DNA of 63,164 bases from Acephala macrosclerotiorum (Eukaryota; Ascomycota; Leotiomycetes; Helotiales; Mollisiaceae). Each line of letters starts with the position of its first letter. The first letter of the stretch is position 1. This document shows positions 9,681 through 24,580 of this stretch, piece after piece. The DNA lies in assembly GCA_014904845.1 (NCBI GenBank), contig MU119501.1:1-63164 (forward strand), read 5' to 3'. Under the pieces are notes generated by a model. That model saw nothing but the letters and a program-made list of their open reading frames with translations, did not search any database and was not told the DNA's origin. The translations under genes and the position numbers were made by a program.

Positions 9681-11360
9681 AAAACACCAAAAAAAAATGC
9701 GTAAATTTACCCTACTATCATCACTTCAACTATAAGTAAAATCGATAAATCAATACTTGTAATCTCCGCAATAAAAACAATCAAAAACGAAAAATTTAAT
9801 TATACTAAAAAAATAAACAAAAAATTTAAAGTTCATTATACGATTATTATTAAAAGATTAAAAAGTATTATTAAGATTAAATAAAAAATTCAATCATTCT
9901 ATTATTAAACTTTTACTAACGAATAAAAAAAGTTTTTAATCACTCAAATTAATAAATTTATAGATCGAGAAATACTTTCTATTAATCAAATAATCAAGAA
10001 TTTTATAAAAGAAATTAAAAAAATAGCGATTAAAAAAAATTAAATCGATTAATTTATTTAATATTACAAATTTAGATTTAAAAATACTTATTTACGAAAT
10101 ATTAACAATTTGTACTTTTTTACAAAACAAATAAAAATATTTATAATATTTTTTATACTAATAAAGTTTTTATTTATATTTGTTTTGATTTATTTAATAT
10201 TTCAATAATTAATATAATTAGAATATTTAATTAATTTAAATCATCGAAAAATACTATATTATACCGAAAAATTTCTATAATTTCAACGAAAAAAAATTCT
10301 TTATTAGTATAATATATACAATAAAAAAAATTATAATTTTAAAAATATATAAATTTAATCGTATTATTAAAAATAAACAAAATAAAAATAAAGAATTTAT
10401 ATTTTTATTCGTTTATATATTTATTATTAATCGAATAATATTTCTATTTTTTATATACTAAAACAAATTAAGCGATTTATAAGATATTTAAATGTAAAAT
10501 ATAAATTCAAACGATAAAATATTTTTTATTACTTTGAATAATAAATAGAATAATAATAAATTTAAATTAATTTAATTGTAATAAATTTTTAAACGTTTTA
10601 TTCAATTTATTAATTTGAAAATAAAACGATTTTTTTTAATTGATAAATATTTTTTTTATATTAATATAAAGTTTATTAATTAATATAATTTTTATAAAAA
10701 TATTTTTTTAATTTTATTATTTTATATAATATATAAATTTCAATTTTTAAATATAAATTTATTTTAATTATTTTTTATAATATATTTTTAAAAATTGAAA
10801 AAATTTATATCGAATAATAAAAATCTAATTATTATATTTAAACGTTTTTTTTATTTACTTTTTAAAAATATTTGAAAAATGTTTTTTATACATTAAAATA
10901 TTTAACGTATATTTAAAAAATTTAAAATTTGATTTATTGATTATTTTAATATTATTTTTCAAATTATTAGATTTACGATTTATTTTAATATATTAATTAA
11001 TTTTTTACGATTTTTTAAAAATACTAAAAATATTCGTTATATGAAAATCGAGTATAATAAAAAATTTAATATCGAGAAAAAGAAAATAATAAATAATATA
11101 TTTAATATTATATTGAAAAACTTTTTTAAGATTTTCATTTTAAAATATAAAAATCGAAATTTTTATAATATTATTATTATAAAGTAAAAAAAACATAAAA
11201 AAAATAAAAAATTAAATTTAAAAAATAAAAAAAATAATAAAATAAAAATATAATTTTTATCGAAAATAATTAAAATAGTAATTTATTAGATCGAATTAAA
11301 AATCAAAATTCAATTGAATTAAAAAACTAAAAAAATTAAAAAAATTGTAAAAGTAATTAA
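9681..11360. other. AT-rich RIP-type sequence outside the LTR element
   Basis: Composition drops sharply to mostly A and T with scattered CpG. No open frame of meaningful length. Probably an older repeat into which the 11361-23413 element inserted. Confidence 0.7.
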
Positions 11361-11619
11361 TGTAGAAAAATAATAGAGTACAAAGTAAAAAAGTTCAATC
11401 GTAGATTAATTCGTTTTAGTCAATAGATTAGATTTATTCGAAGTAATTTGTAATTCGTAAATCAATTAATTAATTAATTAAAGTAGAAATAGAAAAAGTT
11501 ATTGATTAATTTATAGTAAGTAAAAACTTTTTATGTATTAAAAAACACGTAATTAGTACTGTTTTCGAAATTAACTATTTATAAGGATTTTTGAAAAAAA
11601 AGTATATAGTTTTATTATA
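11361..11619. repeat. Left LTR of the 12-kb element
   Basis: Starts TGTAGAAAAATAATAGAGTA and ends TAGTTTTATTATA. Shares AAAAAACACGTAAT and the TATAGTTTTATTATA end with the right LTR. Differences from the right LTR are almost all transitions; here top-strand C is depleted and G retained. Confidence 0.75.
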
Positions 11620-14600
11620 ATCGTTTTTTTATATGATAAATTTGTTTCGAGTCTCGAAAAAAAAAGCTAGAAAAAGAAAAAAAAATTCGTTTTAAGTAAA
11701 GAATTCAAAGTTCGAGATTTTTTAAATTATCGTCGTTTTTTTTTAAGAATTTAATAATTTTTTCAATATTTTTATTAGTGTTAAATTCTTTTGTAATTTG
11801 TTTTCTTTTTTCTTTAAAACTTAATAAAAAGAAAAAAAACAAACGAATTTTAAATTTAGATTTATTATTAGAAATAATTAGATATTTTTGATTATTTTTT
11901 ATAAACGCTATTAATTTCTTAGTCTCGTATTTAAAGAAGAATTTATTACTAAAAAAATTTTTTATTTTTTTTATTTTAAAATATCGAAAAATTAATTTGA
12001 TTTGAATTATAATTTGTTTTTATTAATGAGTATATAAATATTTATTATTAAACGAGTTTTAATAGTTTAATTATTGAGAAATTTTATATCGAATAATAAA
12101 GTGATTTAAAAGTTTCGTATAATAAATTATATTGAAAATTGCGTCGATTTTTTTAAATTGAATATTATTGAGAAAAGATTTATCGTTAGAAAGTTTTTGA
12201 AATCGATTTTCAAAAAAAGTTCGAAGTTTGTTATGAACTTTTTTGAGTTTTTCGTAGATAGTATCGTCGATGATTTTTTCGCTAGTATTAACAAATATTA
12301 AATTCACGGAAAATGAAATAAAAAGATTAAAGTTTTTAAAATTCTCGGTGTATTTTCGATCGATAAAAATCTTTGTTTTGTAGACGTACAATTTCAATTT
12401 TTGAAATTCTTTTTTTACAATGTTTAATTGAATTTGTTTCAAAAGATCTCTAATTAAAATTCGATTTTTAGTACTAGAAAAAAGATTTATTTAAGTAGTT
12501 TTTTTAAAGAATCGAAATAATTAATTTATTGTTTTTTTATAATTATTAAATCGCGAATAAATTATTTGAAATTTGTTAGAAAAAAAAAATTTAACGTATA
12601 ATAAATTTAAATCTTAGAATATATTTACTTTTTTTTCATAAAAGAATTGATCAATTTTGTCGTTTTAATAGAGTTTAATAAATTGAAAAAATGTAATAAA
12701 ATAAAAAAAGTAGTTTTTAAAAAATCGATAAAATAATAATTATAATTTGAAATTCGTTTATAAAAATTGAACGATAAGAAAAAAGTACGTATTGTATAAA
12801 AGAAAAAATTTATTAGAAAAAATTCGTCGATAATAGAATTTTAGTATATTAATTTCTTTGAGAAAAAGCGATAAAATATTTTTTTTTTTTCGTTTATTTA
12901 AAAAAATTTTGTAAAGTAAAAATTATTGCAATTTTTAAATTAATAAACGATTTAATCGAGAAAATAAATATAAAAACGATAAAAACTCGTAAGAATTAAA
13001 ATCGATTTTTCGTTAGCGTTTTTTATTTATATTGAAAAATAGTAAAAATATTTATAAATTAGAAACGAGTATTAAAATAAATTTAAATGAATTAAAAATT
13101 TTTTTTTTTAATATACAATTTATAAATTTTGAACAATTGTATTTTTATAATTTCAATTTATTTTTCATCGTTTTCAAAGTACAAATCGAGATTTTTACAA
13201 AATGTTATACAATAAACTCGATAAAATTGTTTAATAAACGAATACTTGTAAACATTATAAATAGTATTTAAAATTTTAATGCGATTAATAAAATTCAAAG
13301 TATTAAAAAAAGCAATATTTGATTTTTAAATATCGTTTATATTGCACGTATAATCAATTATCGAACGTATATTATTTAATTGAAATTCACGAATTGATTA
13401 AAATGAAATAATATTAAATTGTAATAAAATAATAATAATTTTGTGTTTTTTTAATATAAATATAAATATATTATAATATTTTTTATTATTAATAATAGAT
13501 TTCTTAAGTTTGATTAGTATAAAAATCGAAATAAAAAAAAAAGTAAATCGAAAAATTTGAAAAATTTAAAAAATTTAAAAAAATAAAAAGTTTTATACGA
13601 AAGAATTAATAATAATAATATTGTTATTGTCGTTATTATTATTGTCGTTATTATTACTAATTAATAGAATTATTTGAAAAAATGAAATATTGATATTAAT
13701 AATTTTTTGAGATTTGATACTTCGAATATTTATATTACTAATAATAACGATCGATTATTTTTTAAATTTATTTGTAAAAATCAAAAAAAGTTTTTTAATA
13801 TATTTTCTAATTATTAAAAGTTTACAAAAATAAAAAATAAAATATAATTTTTTCAAATTTATTTTATTTAAATTTATAATTATTAAATCGTTACTCGTAT
13901 TTTTTAAATATATTAACGTTTTTTTATAATCGATAAATCGAAAAAATATTTTTGTAAATAGTATATTACAAACTTTGTTTTTTTCGATAATAATTATATT
14001 AATAATTCTAATAATTTCACGAAACGTAAAACGTTTTATACGAAATATTTATTCGAGTTCTTAGTATATATATTTACTATAAAATCTATTAATAAAACTT
14101 TCAATAAATTATTAAAATATTTAAACTCGAAAAAAAGTTTTTTAATTATAACGTTTAAATACATTATCAAGAGTTTTGATCAAATTAAATCGAATTTATT
14201 AAAACGCGATATACAATTTTTCAATTTTGTTTACTTTAAAAAGAAAGTTTTTATTCAAAGTTATATATTGTTTTAAAATTTTTCTAGAAAATTTTAAAGT
14301 AATACTATTTTTAATTTTTATAAATTTATTATTAATATTATTAATTGTAATTGTTTTTTTTTTAAATAATAATTTATTAATAATCTTTTATAAATTATTG
14401 AAATCGCGTTATACGATTTGTATAAACATATTATAATTATTTTCATTTTGTTTTCTATACGTGAAATTTGTATTTTTAAAATTTAATAAAATATTTTTTT
14501 GAAATATAATAATAATATTGTAAAAGTTTCGAAAATAAAAATTGAAATTGTAAAATTTGCGCGTAAAAAAATAATATAATAAATTAATCGAATTTTGAAA

Positions 14601-17600
14601 ATAAAAAACGTATAAATTTGAAAAAAAAAAATTTACTAATAAAATCGAAAGAAATTATAAATTTTTATATTTGTAAAAAAATTATACAAAAAAAATAAAC
14701 AAATATTTTTGCGTTTTAAATAATTAAAAATTACGAGATTTGTTTGTTTTTACGAAAAAAAATTTTAAAAGTATATTAATATATATAATTAAAATATTAT
14801 AATATTAATTTCGAATAAAAAATTTTAAATGTTTTAAATAAATAGTTTTATATTGATTTTTTATAAAACGTATTAAATGAATTTTAAAAGAAAAAAAATA
14901 AAAAAAACAAGTATTTATAAATCGTTTTTATAAAAGAAATATATATAAATTTTTGAAAAAAATCGTCGTAAAATGTTTAAATGAATAAAGTATATTCGAT
15001 TAATAAAATTATTTATATATAAAGTAATATAAATTAGAATTTTAAAAAAATAAAAAAAAAAATAAATAATATTAAAAAGAAATTGTAGTTTTTAAATTGA
15101 TATAAAATTGAAAAATTGTAATTAAAAAGTTTTGAAAAAAAGAAAAAAGAAAATTGAAAAAAGTTTTTTTATAAATTATAGTAAATATTGTATTAATAAA
15201 CGTTTGTATAATTTAAATACAATTAAATGTAATCGAAATATATTTAAATATATTGAAATATATTTAAAAATATTTGAATATATTGAAAAATGTTTTTTGT
15301 GGATTTTAAAAACTAGAATTTTTTAAAAATTTTTAAAAAAAAAAAAAATAATATAATTTTGTTTTTTTATATAATAAAATTATTCTAATTATAATAAGAA
15401 AAAAATGAAATTTTCAAAGTATAAATAAAATTTGTTAAAATAAATAGAAATATTTTAAAGAGAATCGATAAAAAAATAAAATCGTTATAAATAAAAAAAG
15501 AGAAAATAATTTTTTTTCAATTAAAAAATTGTTATTATTTCGAAGTTTAACGAGTTTTTTTTATTTATTTAATTTTCAAAAAATCGTATATATTTATTTC
15601 TTTCGATTTCATTGAATTTAAAAATACGAATTATAATTTTAATTTTTTTTTCAATTTTTTAAGTGTTTTATTTATTATGAAATTTTTTAATCGCTTTTTT
15701 TTTTATATTTGTATTTTTATTATTATTAAAATTAATAAACTCAATAATATTCTCGTTTTTATTATTGTTTAAAAAATTTCAATATTTATTTTTTTTAACG
15801 AATTTTTTCAAGCGATTTTTAGTATATAATTTTCAAATTATTGTTTCGTTTATTTTTTCGAGTAAATAATTTTTTTTCAATTGATTTATTTAATAAATTC
15901 AATATAAATTTAATTATTTGTACAATAATTTAATGTTTTTAAATATATTTTAATTAATAAATTTAATATTATATATTAAAACGAAATTTTTTTCTCGAAT
16001 TAATTTTTTTTATATTTAGTAATAAACGTCGAAATATATTTAATTTTGTTTGTAATTATACTTTTTTTTTAATTTCGATTTTTTTATATTTTCGTTTCGT
16101 ATTTTAATTTATTTAATTGTTGGTTTAAAAAATTTCACTCAATTATATATTTCGTTTTAATTAAAAATTCTTTAAATAAAAAATCGAATTTTAATAAATA
16201 AAATAATTTTTTTATTATAGATGATATAAAATAATATATATTTAATTAATTTATAAATAATCGTTTGATTCGCAAAAAAAACAATTAATAAATATTTTAA
16301 TTAGTTTTTTTTTGTTTTTTTTCGTTAAAGTAATTAATGTAATAATAATAAATTGATATTTTCGTTTAATTATTTTATTTGTTTTCAAATTGTATATAAA
16401 AATAATAATTTATTTGATTTTGAATTTGTTTAATTTTTTAATAACAATTCTTTTGAATTCGAGTTTTTTATTCAATTTTATGTGATCGAAAACGTCGTAT
16501 TTACAAATGATATTATTATAAATAAATTTGATAATTTTTTTAGAAATCGAATTTTTTATTAATTTAATTTTAATTTAATCGAAAAAGTTATTTCGTATTA
16601 TAATTAAATTATCGAATATTTTATATTACGAGAGTTTAATTATATTTATTTTAATGTAATAAAATAATGAAATTACTTTCTAAGAATATAAAATTTTCTC
16701 GTGTTTTTTTTTGTTTTTGTATTAATAATCGTTATAATTTACTATAAAATTTCGAACGTTTTTATAGTATTTTTTTTAATAATATTAATTAATTATTCAA
16801 TAATAAATTTTTTTTTTTTTAATATATTCGAATTTATTATATAGTTTAATTATAATTATTATACGTTATTTTAAATCGTTTAAAACAAATCGAGATAAAT
16901 AAAATTTAATAGTATTTTTTTATAGTATTTTGTTTTAAACGTTGTAATCGACGAATTTTCGAATTAATTTACGAAATTTTATTTTCGAAAATTATTAAAT
17001 ACTAAATAATATTTTAAAAATAATTCGAATAATTATTATCAAAAGAAAAAATAATATTGTTATCGTTGTTATTATTTAATAATTTATTAATTTTAAAAAA
17101 AGCGATTAATATAATATATATAAAAAATGTAATTGATATCGAAAATTGAAAATTAAAAATATTGAATTTAAAGAAATTTTCTTAAATTTGATCTAATAAT
17201 TCAAGTAAATATTCTCGTTTTATATATTTATTTTTAATTATAAACGGTTTATTTTTAATTTTTCGATTAATTTTACGTTTTTTAATCGAGATTAAAATTA
17301 TTTTAATATAATTAAATTCGATTGTAATAAATTTATCAATATTTGTTTTTTTTTTTGAATTATCGTTTTTTATTCGCGGTTTTTTAAATAATCCGTTTAC
17401 AATAATATAAGTATTTTTTTTAATATATTTGATTTCGAAATCGAATAATCGTATTTAAATAAATTAATAAGTAATTAAAACGTTAAAAAAATTTGTTATT
17501 ATTTGATTTAATTGAACGACGAATGTATTAATATTCGTTTCAAAGATAAAATAAACGTTATATAATTAAAATTGTAATTTGTAAAAATATTTTAAAATTT

Positions 17601-20600
17601 TTCAATATTTTTTTTTTATTGTATTATAATTTTATTTAATAGTATTTTAAAGTTTTAATTTGTATCGAATTATTTATTTTTGTTTTTTGTTATTATATTA
17701 ATCGAATATTTTTTTATATTTTTATTAATTAGTATTAATATTTAAAATAATTATTTTTTATTTATTTGTAAAATCGTAATAAATTTTACAAAGTATTGAA
17801 ATTGTTATAAATTTGTTTTATAAAAATATTATAACAATTTTTTGTTTTTTTTTTTATTCGAAAAATTCGTTTTTTTTTAATCAATTGATATAATAACTTA
17901 ATAATAATATTAAAATATTAAATTTATATTTTGTAATAAATACAAATTTTAATAAAAACTTTAATTTCAAAAATATTATTATATTTAATTTATTTTAAAA
18001 TTTTAATAATTTTTATACTTTTAAAAAAACACTTTTTAAAATTACAAATAAAATCAATAATAATTATTTCGTTTTAATAAAATTGTAATTTGAATTTTAT
18101 ATAAATTTGAATTCTTTCGATTCGATTTAACGTTTTAAATTTTAAATGTATTTAAAAACGAATCGATAAATTTTTAAAAATATTAATTTGTTATTATAAT
18201 TTGTATAAAGTTTTTTGATTTTTATATTATTTAGAAATAATATTGTAATTTTAAAAAATACGTTTTTTAAAATTATTATAATAATTCGAACAAATTGAAT
18301 TATAAAATTAATTGTTTTTTGAGATAATATTGTTATTCGTAGAAGTTTTAATAGAATTATAAAAGTAATTATATTTTTATTTTGAACGTTTAACGTGAAT
18401 TGATTGTATTTAGAAAAAAAGTTTATTAAAAAAACGTAAAAATATTCGATAAACTTTTTAAAAAATTTATTTATAAAAAAAAATATATTAACGTTTTTTA
18501 AAGTAATCAAATTTATTTTTATAATCGCGTTAATTAATCGATAAATTTTAACGATTTTTTTCGCGATTAAAAACTATAAATTTCGATAAAAATTATTACT
18601 TTTTTCGAGTATTTCGCGATTGAATCGTTTTTAAAACATTTTTATTATAATTGGAAATAAAATTTTGAAACAATAAAAATTCTTTTTTTATTACGTCGTA
18701 TATTGAATTGTTTTAATGTAAACAAATAAATTAATATTTTTATAGATTTTAAAGATTTTTTTTTAATTAAATATTATTGTTTTTTTATGATTAAATATTA
18801 TTTTATCGAATATTTTTTTTTTAGATTTTTATAATCAGTTTTCGATAAATAGAAATGTTAATTATTTAAAAATAAATTGTAATTTTTTTAATATTGAAAC
18901 AATTCGCGATAATAAGTATTTTGTATATTTTTTAATGTATTTTTAAAATATTTTTTACGTTTTAAATCGTTTGAATTAATTTTTTCGTTTTTTAAAAGTT
19001 TTTTTAATTTCGTCGATTAAATCGATAAATCGTATTTTTTTGAATTTGAATTTATATATCGTATTAACGTTCATATTAAATAGTTTTAAATTGAAATTGT
19101 TTAATAATAAAATTATTTTTTTTATTCGAGTTTTTTTTTCGTTTTTATATTTGAAAATTTTTCGATTTCGTTTTTTTTTAATAAAATAAAATAATTAGCG
19201 TTTTATATTGTTTTTTAAATATTTTTTTATAATATTTACGTTTGAAAATAATAATATTATTATAAAAAAATATTTTTTCGTTTTTTCGTTAAAAACTTTT
19301 TTATTTAAAATTTTATTTATTTTTTTTTTATTAAAAAAAAAAACGTTTTATAAAAAATCGAAAAAAATGATTTTGTTTTTTATATTGTTTTATTTATATT
19401 TTTCTTTGAATTAATAGTATTTGTTTTAATTGTATTTATTTTGTATAAAGTAATATTAAAAATATTTAATAAAAAATTAAAAATAAAAAAAAATTTGTTA
19501 AAATATGAAAATTGTTTGCGAATTTTAATATTGTATTATTTTTTAATAATATTAATATTTAGTTTTTTGTATTATATTTTTTTTTTAATATTTTTTCGAT
19601 TCGAGAATATATACGAATATAGCGATTTTTAGTGATTTGATATAAATAAATTTTCAAGAGAAAAATAATTATAATTATATAAATAAAATTAAAATTTTTA
19701 GAATTTTGAAATATATTATTTTACGAATTATTATTTTTATATTTAATTTGTATTTTTATTGTAACGACGAATAATTGTTTTAAAAAAATCTTTTTTATAT
19801 TATTTACAAAAAAAAAAAAAAATTTTATATTCGATTTCGTGTTTAATTTTTATTTTTATAATCGTTATTTTAACGAATTCGAAGTTTTGTTCAATAATAA
19901 TAAATAATTAAAAATTTTCAACGTTTGTAATAATATTATCGAAGTCTCGAATTATATACGTGAAAATAATATAGTATTTCGTTTTAATATTTAATATTTC
20001 GTATTTTTCATTTGAATTAATTAATTTAAATAAATTGAAATATAATTTAAAAATAATAACAATATATTTTCTTTTAATTAATAACGAGAAATCGATTTTC
20101 ACAAAATTAATTTCGAGTATTATAAAGTTTCTAATAATAAAAATAAATTAATTTGTTTTTTCAAACATTTTATAAAAACTTTAAAAAAACTATTTTATAA
20201 AATCAACGATTTTTAATATTTTTTTTATTATAACGATTTTAATATCTATTAAAATCAAATAATAAATATTGTTTTTTTATTATTAATTAATAATTATTAT
20301 AATAAAATTCGATATTTTTAAAATATTAATAATTATTTTTATTTTTTTTTGAATTTTTAAAAACGATACTATATTTTTAAAAAGTTTTCACGATAGAGTT
20401 TCGTTAATAGAATTATTATTTTTAACGTCGAATTATTGTCTCAAAGTTTTATTTTTCGATTAATTTACGTTTATTTTCTTTTATTTTTCGTTTTAAACGC
20501 TTTGTAAAATTTATCGTTATAATTCGATTTTTAAATACTTTTTTTTTGTTTTTATTCTTCGTTAAAAGTTTTCTCGTATACTTTGAATTTTATTTCTCGA

Positions 20601-23155
20601 TTTATTTATTATTATTATATTTATCGTTATTATATTTACTAGTAATTTTTCGTAGAATTTATCAATAATCGCTTTATTAAAACTTTAAACGTTAATATTA
20701 TTATCGTTGAAAATATATAACGATAAATTCGATTTTTTTAAGATTTTTTTATTAATATTAATTTTATTCTTTTTTTAAATAATAAATTAAATAGATTTTT
20801 AGATTTTCTATACATTTTTAAAGCGTTTATCGAAATCGTAATCAAAATTTGTTTTAGTTATTTGTTTTATAATTTGATTATATTAATATCGATTATTTTT
20901 AAGTATAAATAATCGCAAAAATCGATTACGATTTTAAAAATTATAATATTATTAATCGTTTTTTCAATAGTAATATTTATAATTAATTAATTCATTTATA
21001 AATAAATAGTAGTCTACGAAAAAGTAATTAATAAAAAGATCGATTTTTTCGTTTTTTATTCGTTTGAAATACTTGAAATAATATTATTCGTTTTATTGAT
21101 CGTTATATATAGTATTAGTTTTTATTGTATTTTTTTAAACAATCGATAATATATTTTACGAAAATTCAATTAATATTAAATTATATAAAATTTTATATTC
21201 ACTTTTTTTTATATTATTATATTTTTCTCGTTTTTGATTAAAATTTTTTTTTCGTTTATATTCTCGTAAAAAAATAAATTAATTTTAATTTTAATTGATA
21301 GAGATTATAATATTATTCAATTTTTGAAATATTTTTATAATATTAACGTTTAAAGCAATTTTTAAATCGTTAAATAATACGAAAAAAAAAAAGAATTTTT
21401 TTAGTTTTTTAATAAAATCGTTTATTTGAATTGAAAATTTTAATACAAATATTTGTCGAATTTTTTAAATTTAAATAATATATAAAATCGAAAATTGAAA
21501 TTTGATATAAATTTTTTTAATAATTATATACATTTTTTATTGAATTTTTTCTATAAATAATTCAAATAAAACAAAAAATAGTAAATTATTAATTGTATTT
21601 AAAATTATTTTTTGTATTACGATATTTAAATATTTTTATCGAATTTTCAAATATTTTAAATCGTTAGTTTTATTGTATTATCACTTTTTTTTTTTATATT
21701 TATATACAATAATTATTTTTTCGTATATTTTATCGTAATTATAAATAGATATTTCTATCGATTTATAATCGATTTCTTTAAAAATTCATTTTTTAATATA
21801 TATTAAAAATCTTTTTATAAATTCGCGTTTTTAATATTATTTATTCAATTTATTTTATTTAATCAATTTTTTAAATACTCAATTAAATAAATTCACGTAC
21901 GTTTTTATTACTAAAAAACTTCTTATAAATTAATCGATAATTTTATACAAAAATTCTATATTTACTCAATAATACTTTTAATCGTATTCGCGAAATTCTT
22001 TTTTTAAAACGTCGTAAAATTCTTTTTTTAAATAATTTTCAATATTGTACTTTAATATAAATCGAATTTACTTTTTGTAAATCGAATTAATATATTACAA
22101 AAATTGTATTTTTTTAATTTTTAAAATAATTTTATAATTTTCGCACATATTATCGTATTATTTTAAAAAAATCGTAATATTGTTTTTTTTGAATCAAAAT
22201 ACTCTAAAAATTTCAAAGAAAAATATTTGTAATTTTAATACAAATACGTATTTTTCAAAATTTTATATTTTTGAAAAATTGTTTTTATTGTTTATAAAAA
22301 ATTTTCTAAAAAAAATCAATAATATAATTAAAATAAAAATATTTTTTATCGAAAAAAATAAATTTTAACGCGAATAATTTATTAATTTTAATCTTTGAAC
22401 TAAAAATTGATTTAATAATCTAAAAATACGAATTTTCGAATTATTATTTTCAAATAAAATTCGTTTTAAAAATTAATTTCTATTTATATCGTTTTCTCGT
22501 GAAATTTTTTTTGTTTCAATTTTTACTCGAAATTTTATTTATTTATTCGTTTTAATAAAATGTATTTTTTAAACAAATACTTTTTTAATCGATTTCTTTC
22601 GATTAAAATTTCTTATTTTAATTTTTTTTATATTGTTTTCTAAAATTCGAAATTTATTTTAATTTTATTATTTTAATTTGAAAACGATTACGAACGATTC
22701 GCGAATTGCGATTTTTAAAAAAATTAAAACTAAAACATAAAACAATAAAACAATTTCATTTTTTAATATTATAATTTTTTTTCTTTTTCACATTAAAATT
22801 TTTTTTTTTATATTTCAATTTCCGTTAAAAATAAAACTAATTATCGTAAATAATTATCGCGAATTCTTTTTTTTCTTTTTTATATTCGTTTTAATATTAA
22901 TTATTTCAAGTAATTCAATACGTAATTTTCATAAATCAATACTTTTTTACAATTTCGTAATTTCGTAATTAAATCATTTAATTTCGAACAATATAATCAA
23001 AACAAAAAGTTCTTATTAATTGATTTTCAATTTTCGATTTTTAGTAATTTAAATTTCTTTTTAATAACAATAAAAAACAAAATATACAAATCGCATATAA
23101 ACAATTTTTAATAAAATTCACTAGAACAATTTATTTCTTAATATCGTTTTACTAA

Positions 23156-23413
23156 TATAAAAAAACAATAAAATTCAAAATAAAAAAATTCAATCGTAAA
23201 TCAATTTATTTTAATCAATAAATTAAATTTATTCGAAATAATTCGTAATTTATAAATTAATCAATTAATCAATCAAAATAAAAATAAAAAAAATTATTAA
23301 TTAATTTATAATAAACGAAAACTCTTTATATACTAAAAAACACGTAATCAATATTACTTTTGAAATTAATTATTTATAAAAATTTTTAAAAAAAAATATA
23401 TAGTTTTATTATA
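23156..23413. repeat. Right LTR of the 12-kb element
   Basis: Counterpart of 11361-11619. Where the left copy has G this one mostly has A (TATAAAAAAACAATAAAATT at its start), and where the left has T it often keeps C. The TG start has become TA. Confidence 0.75.
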
Positions 23414-24301
23414 TTAAAAAAATAAAAAAAAAAAAAAAAAAAAAAAAAAATAAATAAATCGTTTATTAAATAATAAAACAATTATAAAAAAAATTAATAA
23501 AAATTGTTTTTATTTTATTTATTTTACTATAAAAAACTTTCGTCGAATTTAAAAAAAAAACAATTAAACTTTAAATACTTATTTTGAAAACTTTAAAAAC
23601 TAATATATTTTTTTCTAGTTTTTAGAAACAATAATAAAAAGTTATTTAAAGTTTAATAATCACATTAAAAATGGTCGTACCAAATTCAAGGTCAAAACAA
23701 ATAAAACGTAGTAAACGTACAATCAAACTACTAAAAAAATTTAAATATAAAAAATAATTTTGCGCGATTGTATTTAAACGAATAGTAATTCTTTATTTCA
23801 AGTTTTAAGTCAATTAATAAAATGGTTGTGATTTTACGAAATTTTGAAATATAATAGTAATTTGATAAATGGGGATGCTTTTGACCGGGTGATGCTCGCT
23901 AACGGGAATTCGATTAGCTGTACGAGGTCGAGGATCCACGGATCAGGAGGACAACATCACTAGCAGCTGTATTCGAGTCTGGTAGTCAAGCATCGGGAGA
24001 AATAATTATCGGAGAGATGCAGAGCATCGAGTTCGTTCTCGTGGGAATTCGGAGATGGGAGGACGCTTAACTTGACTTCTCGAGAACTTGTTAACCCGAC
24101 ATGATGAGGCTATTGCGGCATTTCAGGAACTCGAACAAGGGAGCTTTCGATCTTCATAGTTACCCTCCTACAATTTCGTGTTGTCCAATGCAGAATAGGC
24201 CATCTGATCAACATCGAGATCGCAAATGGCATGTCATTGAATTGACGAAAGAGTGGTCGTCGCTTCAAGCTTATCTTTCAAGAAGGCTTTAGCGTGGCTA
24301 G
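23414..24301. other. AT-rich edge, poly-A tract, then short normal-composition stretch
   Basis: 23424-23450 is almost pure A, then AT-rich sequence to about 23860. From 23860 to 24301 composition is normal but no gene is recognised; the 63-codon frame at 24101 has no support. Confidence 0.5.
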
Positions 24302-24304
24302 TTA

Positions 24305-24577
24305 CGAACATGTGGACAGAAGTCTGTGCGCTCAGCGCATTTTCCTCGCTAAAAAATGAGCTCAAGAATCAAAAATCCTTTTCGTCGCTTTAAAATTTGA
24401 AAATAACTATTTATAATAATTATTTATAATCGAAGGACTGAATATATAATTGATGAAAGTGTTTTACTTAATTAAAAAATTCTCAATTAAATAAAAATTA
24501 AAAAAGTTCCAAATTTTTTATAGGGTATAGTTGCTAGTGAAATGCCCTGAACGCACAGACTTTTGTCCACATGTTCG
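24305..24577. mobile_element. 273-bp terminal-inverted-repeat element (MITE-like)
   Basis: The ends are inverted repeats of about 38 bp with three mismatches, starting CGAACATGTGGACA at 24305 and at 24577 on the other strand. TTA flanks both sides (24302-24304, 24578-24580). A 3-bp TTA duplication is typical of PIF/Harbinger elements, though a TA-duplicating Tc1/mariner origin cannot be excluded. The interior is AT-rich and non-coding, so it is non-autonomous. Confidence 0.8.
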
Positions 24578-24580
24578 TTA

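Larger units (their letters stand above)
11361..23413. mobile_element. Heavily mutated ~12-kb LTR retrotransposon
   Basis: Two direct repeats, 11361-11619 and 23156-23413, align along their whole ~259 bp and enclose 11.5 kb of AT-rich sequence. A direct terminal repeat pair of that size and spacing is the signature of an LTR element. No gag or pol motif can be read because of mutation, so superfamily (Gypsy is likely on size) is unproved. Left part keeps G and has few C; right part keeps C and has few G, as if opposite strands had been mutated. The target duplication is ambiguous in A/T-only flanks. Confidence 0.75.

Noticed and set aside
12071..22368. Open frames of 60-123 codons in the AT-rich block (for example 12071-12442 -, 18142-18510 -)
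   Set aside because: Composition is Lys/Asn/Ile/Phe only, as expected from A/T sequence lacking stops by chance; no motif or family.
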